From Cupriavidus pinatubonensis (GTDB taxonomy: Bacteria > Pseudomonadota > Gammaproteobacteria > Burkholderiales > Burkholderiaceae), in assembly GCF_019602855.1 (NCBI RefSeq), contig NZ_CP080766.1, positions 186,001 through 250,000 on the forward strand: a DNA stretch of 64,000 nt, in the 5' to 3' direction. Positions 1 to 8,016 of this stretch are shown here, in pieces. Under the pieces are notes generated by a model that saw nothing but the letters and a program-made list of their open reading frames with translations, did no database searches and was not told where the DNA came from. Every line of letters starts with the position of its first letter. Positions within the stretch are counted from its first letter, which is position 1. A program made the position numbers and the translations under genes.

Positions 1-1
1 G

Positions 2-1390
2 ATCGCCCAGCTTTCGTACGACACCGAAAGCGCCGGTTCCTTGCGCCATGCGCGCGCCTTGCGGGCACGCATGACCACGCTGATGCCGTTGCTGTCCGCG
101 CTGTCTGCGGTGCTGCAGGCGCTACGCATGCATCCGGCCGGCGTGCCGGCACCGCTCGCGCAGGCGTTGTCGGCGCTCTCGCAATGGCTGCGCGGTGGCC
201 TGGCTGGCTCGCCGCCGCATGCGGATCGCCATGCGCTCGCCAGCGCCGCCGCAGACAGCTGGCACGCGCAGTTGCTCACGGCGGCAAGCAGCCAGCTCAC
301 GCAACTGGCCGCGTTGTGCAGCGACAGCGCAGCGCTCCAGCATGGCATCGGCGACCGGCCCGACCAGCCGCTTCCGAAACTGAGCGATTCCCCCGCCGCC
401 GCAACCATGCCGGCAAGGGGTGCCCTGCATCACGACCACGGCATGCTGCTGTTCGGTGCCGCGTCCACCGGGCTGGCGGTGTTCTGCGCCGGACTGCTGT
501 GGATCTTCTCGGGCTGGACAGACGGCGCCGGGCCGGTGGCAGTGTCCTCCATCGCATGCTGCTTCTTCGCGACCATCGACGAGCCGCGGCCGGTCGCGCG
601 ATCTTTCCTGCGCTGGAGCGCGGTCTGCTTCGTCGTGGCCTCGTTCTACCTGTTCCTGGTGGTACCGCATGCGCAGAACTTCGAGGCGCTCGCTGGCATG
701 CTGGCCGTGCCCTACCTTGGCATCGGCATGCTGATCACACGGCCCGGCTTCAACCTGATTGCCATGCTGCTGTCGGTGAACACGGCATCGTTCGCCAATA
801 TCCAGAGCGTCTACGACGCCAATTTCCTTGGCACGTTCAACGGCAGCCTTGCCAATGCCGCGGCCATGCTGTTCGCACCGTTGTGGGCGCTGGCCACGCG
901 TCCGTTCGGCGCAAGCGTGGCCGCGCGCCGGCTGATCCGCGCTAGCTGGCAGGACCTGGCCGGCGCCGCCGCATGGCCGGGTGCGGACCATGACGCGAAG
1001 CTTGGCGCGCGCATGCTGGATCGCCTCGGCCAGTTGGTGCCACGGCTTGGCGCCGTGCGCGCCGGCCCGGATGGCTTCAGCGAACTGCATGTTGGATTCT
1101 GCGCACTGGCGCTGCGGCGCGCGCTGCCGTCGCTACCCACCGTCGCACGGCGGCCCGTCCGGCGTGTGCTGGCACTGGTGGCGCGCCACTACCGTGCACG
1201 CCTGCGCAGCGGCCATGCCGCAGCGCCGTCCCCCGAATTGCCCGCTTGCATCGACTTGGCTATCGCCCAGATCGCCGCGCTGCCGGGGCATCGGGACGAG
1301 GCGATTGCCGCGCTCGTCGTACTGCGTGTCACGCTGCACGAGCCACACGTCCCCGGCGTACCGGATACAGGAGCCGGCGTTGAACACTGA
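2..1390 (+). CDS. FUSC-family inner-membrane efflux protein, C-terminal part (5' end outside window)
   Basis: The reading frame is open to the window edge, so the gene starts upstream; about 463 codons remain of a family that usually has 650-700 residues. The visible part begins with an Arg/Ala-rich cytoplasmic helix (RHARALRARM), then a second membrane bundle (hydrophobic runs around codons 150-260), then a soluble C-terminal domain. This is the layout of FUSC / aromatic-acid exporter (AaeB-like) proteins. Its stop overlaps the DUF1656 start, and HlyD and NodT partners follow, so it is the inner-membrane component of a tripartite pump for aromatic or fusaric-acid-like compounds. The substrate is inferred from the family only. 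Confidence 0.88.
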   Translation: MAQLSYDTESAGSLRHARALRARMTTLMPLLSALSAVLQALRMHPAGVPAPLAQALSALSQWLRGGLAGSPPHADRHALASAAADSWHAQLLTAASSQLTQLAALCSDSAALQHGIGDRPDQPLPKLSDSPAAATMPARGALHHDHGMLLFGAASTGLAVFCAGLLWIFSGWTDGAGPVAVSSIACCFFATIDEPRPVARSFLRWSAVCFVVASFYLFLVVPHAQNFEALAGMLAVPYLGIGMLITRPGFNLIAMLLSVNTASFANIQSVYDANFLGTFNGSLANAAAMLFAPLWALATRPFGASVAARRLIRASWQDLAGAAAWPGADHDAKLGARMLDRLGQLVPRLGAVRAGPDGFSELHVGFCALALRRALPSLPTVARRPVRRVLALVARHYRARLRSGHAAAPSPELPACIDLAIAQIAALPGHRDEAIAALVVLRVTLHEPHVPGVPDTGAGVEH

Positions 1391-1589
1391 AATCGACCTT
1401 TACGGCGTGTTCGTGCCTGCTCTGCTGGTGCTGATGCTTGCAGCGTTCGCGGCCACCACATGCGTGCGCGTGCTGCTCGCGCGGCTCGGGTTCTACCGGC
1501 ACGTGTGGCATCGCTCCCTCTTCAATCTCTGCCTCTATGTGATCGTCCTGGGCGGCGTCGTCGCCCTCGGTCTGAGGCTGCCGACATGA
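1380..1589 (+). CDS. DUF1656 small membrane protein of the FUSC efflux operon
   Basis: A 69-residue protein with a TTG start that overlaps the end of the FUSC gene. An AGGAG-like Shine-Dalgarno lies about 8 bases upstream. It opens with E-I-D-L-Y-G-V-F, the typical DUF1656 opening, and has two hydrophobic segments (about residues 10-28 and 46-65). Such proteins (AaeX-like) sit between the FUSC and HlyD genes of aromatic-acid efflux operons; their exact role is unknown. The stop overlaps the ATG of the next gene, so the two are translationally coupled. Confidence 0.85.
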   Translation: MNTEIDLYGVFVPALLVLMLAAFAATTCVRVLLARLGFYRHVWHRSLFNLCLYVIVLGGVVALGLRLPT

Positions 1590-2470
1590 CGTTCAGATTC
1601 CGCCCCCTCTTTCGGCTGTTGCCCACGCTGCTGGCACTGCTCGCCGCTGTCCTGGTGCTGCGGCACCTGTGGGATTACTACACGGCCGCGCCGTGGACGC
1701 GCGACGGCCATGTGCGCGCCGATATCGTCCAGATCGCACCGGACGTCTCCGGCCTGGTGACGCGCGTGCTCGTGCACGACAACCAGCAAGTGCGGGGCGG
1801 CCAAGTGCTGTTCGAGATCGACCGCGACCGCTACGCGCTGGCCCTGCAGCAGGCGACAGCGAATGCCGCGGCATTGCGCGCGACACTGACGCAGGCAAGG
1901 CGCGAATCCGCGCGCAACCGCTCGCTCGACGGGCTGGTCGCTGGCGAAGTGGCCGAACAGAGCCGCGCCCGCGTCGAACAGGCCGAAGCCGCACTGGCAC
2001 AGGCCGACGCCACCGTACGCCTTGCGCGCCTGAACCTGGAGCGCACCAGCGTGCTCAGCCCCGCCGACGGCTATCTCAATGACCGCCTGCCGCGGCTGGG
2101 CGACTACGTTTCCACCGGACGGCCCGTGCTGTCCATGGTCGATTCCGCGTCGTTCCATGTGGAAGGCTATTTCGAGGAAACCAAGCTGCACCGCATCCAC
2201 ATCGGCAGCCCGGTCGACGTACATATCATGGGCGAGCCACACCATCTGCGCGGCCACGTGCAGAGCATCGCCGCCGGCATCGAGGACCGGGACCGCAGCG
2301 CCGGCTCCAACCTGCTGCCGAACGTAAACCCGACGTTCAACTGGGTGCGGTTGGCGCAGCGCGTGCCCGTGCGCATCACGTTTGATGCGGTCCCGCCTGA
2401 GGTGCGACTGGTTTCGGGACGCACGGCCACAGTGTCCGTGCAGCAGCCAGTCGCGGAGCGCAAGCCGTGA
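1586..2470 (+). CDS. HlyD-family periplasmic adaptor subunit (AaeA/EmrA-like)
   Basis: A 294-residue membrane fusion protein. It has one N-terminal membrane anchor (about residues 8-28) followed by the conserved Y-T-A-A-P-W-T-R-D-G-H-V-R-A motif typical of AaeA-like adaptors. Next come a biotinyl-lipoyl-like half, a coiled-coil hairpin rich in Ala/Arg/Glu (about 90-165), the second lipoyl half with L-S-P-A-D-G, and a beta-barrel end. It should bridge the FUSC inner-membrane protein and the outer-membrane channel encoded next. The start overlaps the DUF1656 stop and its own stop overlaps the GTG of the next gene. Confidence 0.92.
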   Translation: MTFRFRPLFRLLPTLLALLAAVLVLRHLWDYYTAAPWTRDGHVRADIVQIAPDVSGLVTRVLVHDNQQVRGGQVLFEIDRDRYALALQQATANAAALRATLTQARRESARNRSLDGLVAGEVAEQSRARVEQAEAALAQADATVRLARLNLERTSVLSPADGYLNDRLPRLGDYVSTGRPVLSMVDSASFHVEGYFEETKLHRIHIGSPVDVHIMGEPHHLRGHVQSIAAGIEDRDRSAGSNLLPNVNPTFNWVRLAQRVPVRITFDAVPPEVRLVSGRTATVSVQQPVAERKP

Positions 2471-4020
2471 GGATATGGCGATGGATATGGCTAATGCCAC
2501 TGGTGCCGGCCTTGTTCGCGTGCACCACAGTCGGACCGGATTACCACTTACCGGACACCGCCGCCGTACGCGCCCCGGAAGCCAACGGGAAGCTGCTGGG
2601 CAGTGCGAATCCCGCTGTATCGATCGGCCCGGTCCCCGATGCGTGGTGGCAACTCTACGACGATCCCCGGCTCGACCGCCTGGTCCGCGAGGCGCTCGCG
2701 GCCAACACGGATATCCGCGTGGCATCGGCCAACCTGCGCCGGGCCACGGCTGCGTTGCACGAGGTAGAGGCGGAGAATCTGCCGCAAGGCGGCATCAGCG
2801 CGAGCGTCTCCCGCGCCCAGTTGTCGGGCCAGAGCTACCTGCAGACGACCAAGCCGCCGGTGTTCAACCTCGGGGACTTCGGGCCCGGCGTGTCCTACCT
2901 GATCGACTTCTTCGGCAAGCTTGCGCGGGCCGATGAAGCGGCGCTGGCGAACATGCAGGCCAGCGAAGCAGCCCTCGACGCCGCCCGCGTTGGCGTGGCG
3001 GCCCAGACGGTGCGCGCCTACGTGCAAGGCTGCGCGGCCAGCCATGAACTGGAAGTGGCCCGGCACCAGATTGCGCTGCAGGAACGTGCGGTCGATGCCA
3101 CGCGCAGACTCGCATCTGCCGGCCGGGCCGAACCCACGGACACCGTGCGCGCCCAGGCGCGTGTGGAGGCCTTGCGCGCCGCGCTGCCCCCGCTGGCAGC
3201 CGCGCGCGAAGCCGCCGGGTTCCGACTGGCGCTGGTGCTCGGCAAGCCGCCGGCAGCCCTGCCAGCAGAGGACATCGAATGCCACGAGGAACCGCCGCTG
3301 ACACAACCGCTGCCGGTTGGCGACGGCGCCGCGCTACTCAAGCGCCGGCCCGACATCCGGCAAGCCGAACGCGAACTGGCCGCTGCCACCGCGAAGATCG
3401 GGGTGGCCACGGCCGACCTGTATCCAAGCATCCGGATCGGCGCGTCGGCCGGGCTGACCGGCTTGCTGAGCGAGCTGGGCAGTGGGCCTACGGTCCGCTG
3501 GAGCATTGGCCCGATGCTGAGCTGGAATTTCCCCACCAATGGCGTGCGCCCGCGCATTGCACGCATGGAAGCCGGTGCAGATGCCGCGCTCGCGCATTTT
3601 GATGGTGTGGTATTGCGAGCATTGCAGGAGACCGAAACCGCACTCAGCGCCTACGCGCGCGAGCTGGAGCGACAGCACGCGCTGCAGCTCGCGCGCGACC
3701 AGGCAGTGGAAGCCGCCCGGCAGGAACGGCGGCGTTACGAGGCTGGACGTACGCCATACCTGGCGCGGCTGGATGCAGAGCGAACGCTGGCCGATGCGGA
3801 AGCTGCGCTCGCGGAGTCGGACAGCCTTGTTGCCATGCGTCAGATCGACCTGTTTCTGGCGCTTGGCGGAGGGTGGCAGCAGCCTGAGGGGGCTCCGCGA
3901 GCGGAGGAACGCGGCCACGACGCCTCTCTTCCATTGCCAAAATCGGATACTCGCCCGGACGCCGTCGTGCTCCTGCACGGTGCAGCGCCACCCGCAAGGC
4001 CCTCTTCGCCCCCCGCCTGA
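2467..4020 (+). CDS. NodT-family outer-membrane efflux lipoprotein
   Basis: A 517-residue TolC-like channel with a GTG start overlapping the adaptor stop. The N-terminus is a lipoprotein signal with an A-L-F-A-C lipobox, then T-T-V-G-P-D-Y as in NodT/OprM proteins. Two outer-membrane-efflux repeats follow (about residues 70-260 and 280-460), with long Ala/Arg-rich helices and the R-R-P-D-I-R-Q-A-E-R-E-L-A motif in the second. It completes the tripartite pump with the three upstream genes. A Pro-rich tail of about 40 residues after the last helix is unusual. Confidence 0.92.
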   Translation: MRIWRWIWLMPLVPALFACTTVGPDYHLPDTAAVRAPEANGKLLGSANPAVSIGPVPDAWWQLYDDPRLDRLVREALAANTDIRVASANLRRATAALHEVEAENLPQGGISASVSRAQLSGQSYLQTTKPPVFNLGDFGPGVSYLIDFFGKLARADEAALANMQASEAALDAARVGVAAQTVRAYVQGCAASHELEVARHQIALQERAVDATRRLASAGRAEPTDTVRAQARVEALRAALPPLAAAREAAGFRLALVLGKPPAALPAEDIECHEEPPLTQPLPVGDGAALLKRRPDIRQAERELAAATAKIGVATADLYPSIRIGASAGLTGLLSELGSGPTVRWSIGPMLSWNFPTNGVRPRIARMEAGADAALAHFDGVVLRALQETETALSAYARELERQHALQLARDQAVEAARQERRRYEAGRTPYLARLDAERTLADAEAALAESDSLVAMRQIDLFLALGGGWQQPEGAPRAEERGHDASLPLPKSDTRPDAVVLLHGAAPPARPSSPPA

Positions 4021-4186
4021 GGCCAAATCTCGCGCCAATTCAGCGCTTTGGCACGGCTTATCCGCGTCCGCAACCTTGGTTCACCCTAGTAATTCCCCCG
4101 GTATGACCGTTGCCGATCCTGGCTAACGCCTGAGCGACCGCCTTTTCTAGACTAAGGCTCCATTCCAATACAGACAGGAGCCTGTC

Positions 4187-5392
4187 GTGAACAACGCCAG
4201 CAGCGCGCCCAGGCGTGCGCCGCGGGAAGCCGGACGCAGATCCCGGCGCCTGATCCCCCTCTTGCTTGCCGCAGTGCTCGGCGCGGGCGCGGGCGCGGCC
4301 GTGGCCGAAGACCTGCCGCCCGAGACACTGACGGTGGCGCCGCTGGCGCCCGCCGACGAGAACCGGCTGTATATCTCCGACGTGGCGTTCCGCCACATGG
4401 TCGACGGCCGGCTGCATATCGTGGACGGCAGGAAGATGAAGTACCTGGGCCTGCTGCCCACGGGTTTCGGCGGGCAGTCCGTGCTGTCGCCGGACAAGCG
4501 CTCGATCTATGTCGTTTCCACCTACTACCCGCGCCTGACCCGCGGCGAGCGCACGGATGTCGTCAGCATTTACGACGCCGATACGCTGGCCTACCGCAGC
4601 GAGATCGTGATCCCGCCGCGGCACGCGCAGTCGCTGAACTACCGCGGCATCATCGCGGTATCGGCGGATGGCCGATTCCTGTACGTGCAGAACGCCACAC
4701 CGGCAACATCGGTCAGCATCATCGACCTCCAGGCCGGCAAGTTCGTCGCGGAAACGCAGACGCCCGGCTGCTGGGGCATCTTCGCGACGGCGGCATCGAG
4801 CCAGCGCTTCCGTACGCTGTGCAGCGACGGCGCCATGCTGACCGTATCGCACGACGCTCAGGGCCAGCCCACCGGCCAGAAGCGCAGTACGCGAATGTTT
4901 GATCCCGACGCCGACCCGGTCTTCCTGCACTCGGAACGCATCGGCGACACGCTCTACTTCATGTCGTTCAACGGCAACGTGTACACGGCTGACCTGTCAG
5001 CCGACGCGCCGGCATTCGGCAAGCCGTGGCCCATCCTCTCCGCCGCCGATGCCAGGGGCGGCTGGAAGCCGGGCGGCTACCAGCTCTTCACGCTGCACGC
5101 GGCCACGCAGCGGCTCTACGTCGGCATGCATCCGCGCAGCCGCGAAGGCTCGCACAAAACCCCGGCCGCCGAGATCTGGACCGTCGACCTTGCCGAGCAC
5201 AAGCGCGTAGCACGTGCACCAGGGCAGAACGCGCTGGCGCTGACCATCACGCAAAGTAGCCAGCCGGTGCTGTATGCGCTCGATGCCGCCAAGTCGGGCG
5301 TGGTCGCGCTGGACCCCGCCCGAAACCTGAAGCAGGTCGCGCGCATGGACAACGTCAGCGAGAACTCCGTGCAAGTGGAGGCGCACCAGTGA
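4187..5392 (+). CDS. Amine dehydrogenase large subunit (MauB/AauB-like)
   Basis: A 401-residue exported beta-propeller protein and the large subunit of a TTQ amine dehydrogenase. The GTG start is chosen because CAGGAG lies just upstream and a twin-arginine-like N-region and hydrophobic signal (about residues 15-40) follow. Family signatures include L-Y-I-S-D-V-A-F-R-H-M, L-L-P-T-G-F-G-G, G-C-W-G-I-F and Q-L-F-T-L-H. The stop overlaps the mauE-like start. With the small subunit encoded at 6594 it would form the periplasmic heterotetramer that oxidises primary amines to aldehyde and ammonia. Aromatic specificity is inferred from the small subunit. Confidence 0.93.
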   Translation: MNNASSAPRRAPREAGRRSRRLIPLLLAAVLGAGAGAAVAEDLPPETLTVAPLAPADENRLYISDVAFRHMVDGRLHIVDGRKMKYLGLLPTGFGGQSVLSPDKRSIYVVSTYYPRLTRGERTDVVSIYDADTLAYRSEIVIPPRHAQSLNYRGIIAVSADGRFLYVQNATPATSVSIIDLQAGKFVAETQTPGCWGIFATAASSQRFRTLCSDGAMLTVSHDAQGQPTGQKRSTRMFDPDADPVFLHSERIGDTLYFMSFNGNVYTADLSADAPAFGKPWPILSAADARGGWKPGGYQLFTLHAATQRLYVGMHPRSREGSHKTPAAEIWTVDLAEHKRVARAPGQNALALTITQSSQPVLYALDAAKSGVVALDPARNLKQVARMDNVSENSVQVEAHQ

Positions 5393-5952
5393 CTGCCTAC
5401 GATCTGATCGGCGACCCGGTCGTCACGGCGGCATGTAGCGCAGCCGCAGCCCTGGTACTGCTGCTGTCGGTCGCACCGAAGCTGCGCGAACCGGCTCGCT
5501 TCCATGGCGCCGTCGATGCATACCGCCTCGTGCCGACTGCGTGGTCGCGCGTTGTGGCGATCGGCTTCATCGGCGCTGAGGCCCTTGCCGTGCTACTGCT
5601 CGCGCTGATGCCGCTGCAGGCGGCTTCGGCTCTCGCGGCGATGGGCGTAACTGGCCTGGCAACGGGCGCCGTGGCCATCAACCTGATCCGCGGCCGGCGC
5701 GATATCCGCTGCGGCTGCGGCGGCGCAGACGACAGCATGCCGCTGTCCGCTGGACTGTTGGGGCGCAATGCCGTGCTGCTCGCCGTGCTAAGCATCGCGG
5801 CAGCATCTGCCGCAGTCGGCAACGGCCGGGCCATGTCGGCGCTCGACTATGCCGCCGCAGGCTTTATCGCTCTCGCCCTGCTGCTCATGTGGCTCGGCGC
5901 CACGCAACTGCTCGTCAACGCCGGCCGTGTGCGTGGACCGGTACGAGCCTGA
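5389..5952 (+). CDS. MauE-like membrane protein for amine dehydrogenase maturation
   Basis: A 187-residue DoxX/MauE-type membrane protein with about four hydrophobic segments and a GTG start inside the end of the large-subunit gene. A C-G-C-G-G cluster follows R-R-D-I-R after the second or third helix. MauE and MauD are known to be needed for disulfide formation or stable small subunit in methylamine dehydrogenase systems, so this protein probably passes oxidising equivalents across the membrane to the MauD-like protein. The gene order B-E-D-A matches both mau and aau clusters. Confidence 0.85.
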   Translation: MTAYDLIGDPVVTAACSAAAALVLLLSVAPKLREPARFHGAVDAYRLVPTAWSRVVAIGFIGAEALAVLLLALMPLQAASALAAMGVTGLATGAVAINLIRGRRDIRCGCGGADDSMPLSAGLLGRNAVLLAVLSIAAASAAVGNGRAMSALDYAAAGFIALALLLMWLGATQLLVNAGRVRGPVRA

Positions 5953-5986
5953 ATCCCCTTTTCCTCTCTTTCTTCGTGAGACTGCC

Positions 5987-6574
5987 ATGACTGCACTTGT
6001 CATTGCCAATATCGTGCTGTGGATCGCCGTGCTGGCGCTGTTGTTCGGGCTCTACGCCCTTGCCCGCCAGGTCGGCATCCTGTATGAACGCGTCGCCCCG
6101 ATGGGCGCGCTGATGATCGACGCCGGCCCGCGCGTTGGCCAGCCGCTGGAGCCGTTCGCGCTGCAGGACGTGCGCGGCACCTCCGTCACCGTGGGCGGCC
6201 ATCAGGCGGCCAGCACGCTGCTGTTCTTCCTGTCGCCGACCTGCCCGGTCTGCAAGAAGCTGATTCCCGTCCTGAAGTCCATCCGCGCGAGCGAAGGCAA
6301 CTGGCTGCGCATCGTGCTCGCGTCCGACGGCGAGCAGCCCGAGCATCTGGCCTTCCTGCGCCAGGCCGGCCTGGGCGATTTCGACTACGTGCTGTCGCGC
6401 GAACTCGGCATGCATCTGCAGATCGGCAAGCTGCCTTACGCGGTGCTGCTGGACGAGCACGGAACGCTGCGCGCCAAGGGCCTGGTCAACTCCCGCGAAC
6501 AGCTCGAGAGCCTGTTCACGGCGATGGACCTGAACGTGGCGTCGGTGCAGCAGTTCCTGGAAACGCATGCCTGA
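5987..6574 (+). CDS. MauD-like membrane-anchored thioredoxin-fold protein
   Basis: A 195-residue protein with an N-terminal membrane anchor (about residues 5-28) and a periplasmic thioredoxin fold carrying the redox motif C-P-V-C within S-P-T-C-P-V-C-K-K. A cis-Pro region (K-L-P-Y-A-V-L-L-D) follows. MauD-type proteins are thought to form the many disulfides of the TTQ small subunit, here 14 cysteines. The ATG is chosen because it begins the hydrophobic anchor. The gene ends 19 bases before the small-subunit start. Confidence 0.9.
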   Translation: MTALVIANIVLWIAVLALLFGLYALARQVGILYERVAPMGALMIDAGPRVGQPLEPFALQDVRGTSVTVGGHQAASTLLFFLSPTCPVCKKLIPVLKSIRASEGNWLRIVLASDGEQPEHLAFLRQAGLGDFDYVLSRELGMHLQIGKLPYAVLLDEHGTLRAKGLVNSREQLESLFTAMDLNVASVQQFLETHA

Positions 6575-6593
6575 GCGGCAAGGAGACACGACG

Positions 6594-7109
6594 ATGTGGT
6601 TTGACAAGCTTTTCGAACGCCAGACCCGCCGTGCCGCCCAGCGCACCGGGCGACGCAGCATGCTGGCCACGCTGGGCAAGGCCATGGTGGGCACGGTGGC
6701 ACTGCCGGTGCTGCCGTTCGACCGCAGCGCGCATGCCGCGGCCGCACACGGCGCAAAGACCGGCAAGGCCGTGGACGAAACCTCGTGCGACTACTGGAAG
6801 TACTGCGCCGTCGACGGTTTCCTCTGTTCGTGCTGCGGCGGCAGCTCCACCACCTGCCCGCCGGGCACCGAGCCATCGCGCGTGTCGTGGGTCGGCACGT
6901 GCCGCAACCCGGCGGACGGCAAGGACTACATGGTCAGCTACAACGACTGCTGCGGCAAAACCACCTGCGGCCGGTGCGAGTGCAACACCAACGAACGCGA
7001 GCGTCCGGGCTACAAGCTCGGCGTGCACAACGACGTGAACTGGTGCATGAGCAACTCGAGCACGATGTTCCATTGCACCACCTCGATCATTCTCGGAGTT
7101 CAGGAATGA
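6594..7109 (+). CDS. aauA: Amine dehydrogenase small subunit with TTQ cofactor site (aromatic amine dehydrogenase type)
   Basis: A 171-residue catalytic subunit. The ATG at 6594 is preferred over one at 6567 because AAGGAG lies upstream and the earlier one lies inside the mauD-like gene. A twin-arginine-like leader (G-R-R-S-M-L-A-T-L-G) precedes the mature domain. The two tryptophans that become TTQ are W99 (S-W-V-G-T-C) and W150 (N-D-V-N-W-C-M), 51 residues apart as in known enzymes. The Asp residues used in cofactor synthesis and catalysis are D74 and D118 (N-D-C-C-G). It has 14 cysteines and the D-C-C-G-K-T-x-C-G-R-C pattern, which fits aromatic amine dehydrogenase rather than the 12-Cys methylamine enzyme. 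The gene symbol rests on this resemblance; the substrate is untested. Confidence 0.93.
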   Translation: MWFDKLFERQTRRAAQRTGRRSMLATLGKAMVGTVALPVLPFDRSAHAAAAHGAKTGKAVDETSCDYWKYCAVDGFLCSCCGGSSTTCPPGTEPSRVSWVGTCRNPADGKDYMVSYNDCCGKTTCGRCECNTNERERPGYKLGVHNDVNWCMSNSSTMFHCTTSIILGVQE

Positions 7110-7561
7110 AATTCCGCTCGCACCCAATGTGGCTGGCGCTCTTGCTCGCTGGCGCCGCAGCCACGGCCAGCGCGGCAGATCTCGTCGCACAAGGCAAGGA
7201 AGTGTTCGCCGCCAACTGCGCAGCCTGCCACAACAACGATGCCAGCGGCATTCCGGGCGTGGCGCCGCCGCTGGCCAATGCGCTGCGCGAACGCCTCGGC
7301 TCTGCCGCAGGCCGGACGTATCTGGCCAATGTGCTCGTGCACGGCATGGCCGGCCCGATCGAATCGCAGAGCCAGTCATTCAATGGCGTGATGCCGGCCT
7401 TCGGCACGCTGCCCGACGAATCGCTGGCCGCCGTGCTGGCGTGGCTCGGCACGCAGAACGGCCAGGCTACGGCCACCGTTGGCCCCGACGCGCTGGCCCA
7501 GGCACGCGCGCAGCGCAAGACGCCGGGCGCCGTGCGCAAGCTGCGCGACGCGGCGAACTGA
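7106..7561 (+). CDS. Exported monoheme cytochrome c, probable electron acceptor of the amine dehydrogenase
   Basis: A 151-residue class I cytochrome c. A signal peptide (cleavage near A-S-A-A-D) precedes one heme site C-A-A-C-H at about residue 39 and a probable distal Met in G-V-M-P-A-F. Its ATG overlaps the small-subunit stop (ATGA), so the genes are coupled. No azurin or amicyanin gene is present, so this cytochrome or its neighbour is the likely acceptor of electrons from TTQ. A single heme rules it out as a diheme MauG. Confidence 0.9.
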   Translation: MKFRSHPMWLALLLAGAAATASAADLVAQGKEVFAANCAACHNNDASGIPGVAPPLANALRERLGSAAGRTYLANVLVHGMAGPIESQSQSFNGVMPAFGTLPDESLAAVLAWLGTQNGQATATVGPDALAQARAQRKTPGAVRKLRDAAN

Positions 7562-7562
7562 C

Positions 7563-7982
7563 ATGCAGCGCGCCGCGATCCGTCTCGTCCTGGCATGGCT
7601 GGCCACTGCGGTGGTGGCCGGCGCCGCGCAAGCCGAAGGCCGGCTCGAGCGCGGCCACGCCAACTACGTGCTGCACTGTTCCGGCTGCCATCTGCCGGAC
7701 GGATCGGGCAAGCCGGCGGCAGGCATTCCGGACATGCGCGCCACCCTGCCGCAACTGCTGGCCACGGCCGCCGGGCGTGCGTTCCTGATCCAGGTGCCCG
7801 GCACCTCGGGCTCATCGCTGACGAATGCCGAGGTCGCCGAACTGATGAACTGGATGCTGCCCGCACTGACCGGCCGCCAGGACATCGCCCCGTTCACCAC
7901 CGAAGAAGTCACACGCTATCGCAATGACCGTCTGGACGACGTGGCCGCGCACCGCGCCGCCATTCTCGGCACCAGCCGCTGA
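7563..7982 (+). CDS. Second exported monoheme cytochrome c
   Basis: A 139-residue protein with a signal peptide ending near A-Q-A-E and one heme motif, C-S-G-C-H, followed by L-P-D-G-S-G. A Met in N-W-M or Q-V-P region could be the distal ligand but is not certain. It starts one base after the previous cytochrome gene stops. It may relay electrons from the amine dehydrogenase toward the terminal oxidase, or serve as a maturation oxidant. Its sequence is only distantly like the first cytochrome. Confidence 0.87.
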   Translation: MQRAAIRLVLAWLATAVVAGAAQAEGRLERGHANYVLHCSGCHLPDGSGKPAAGIPDMRATLPQLLATAAGRAFLIQVPGTSGSSLTNAEVAELMNWMLPALTGRQDIAPFTTEEVTRYRNDRLDDVAAHRAAILGTSR

Positions 7983-8016
7983 ACCGACACATCCATCAAG
8001 ACATCCGAGGAGACCC

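Noticed and set aside
7106-7982. The two cytochrome genes as a split MauG
   Set aside because: Each has its own signal peptide and one heme motif, and neither shows MauG/peroxidase-type length or sequence.
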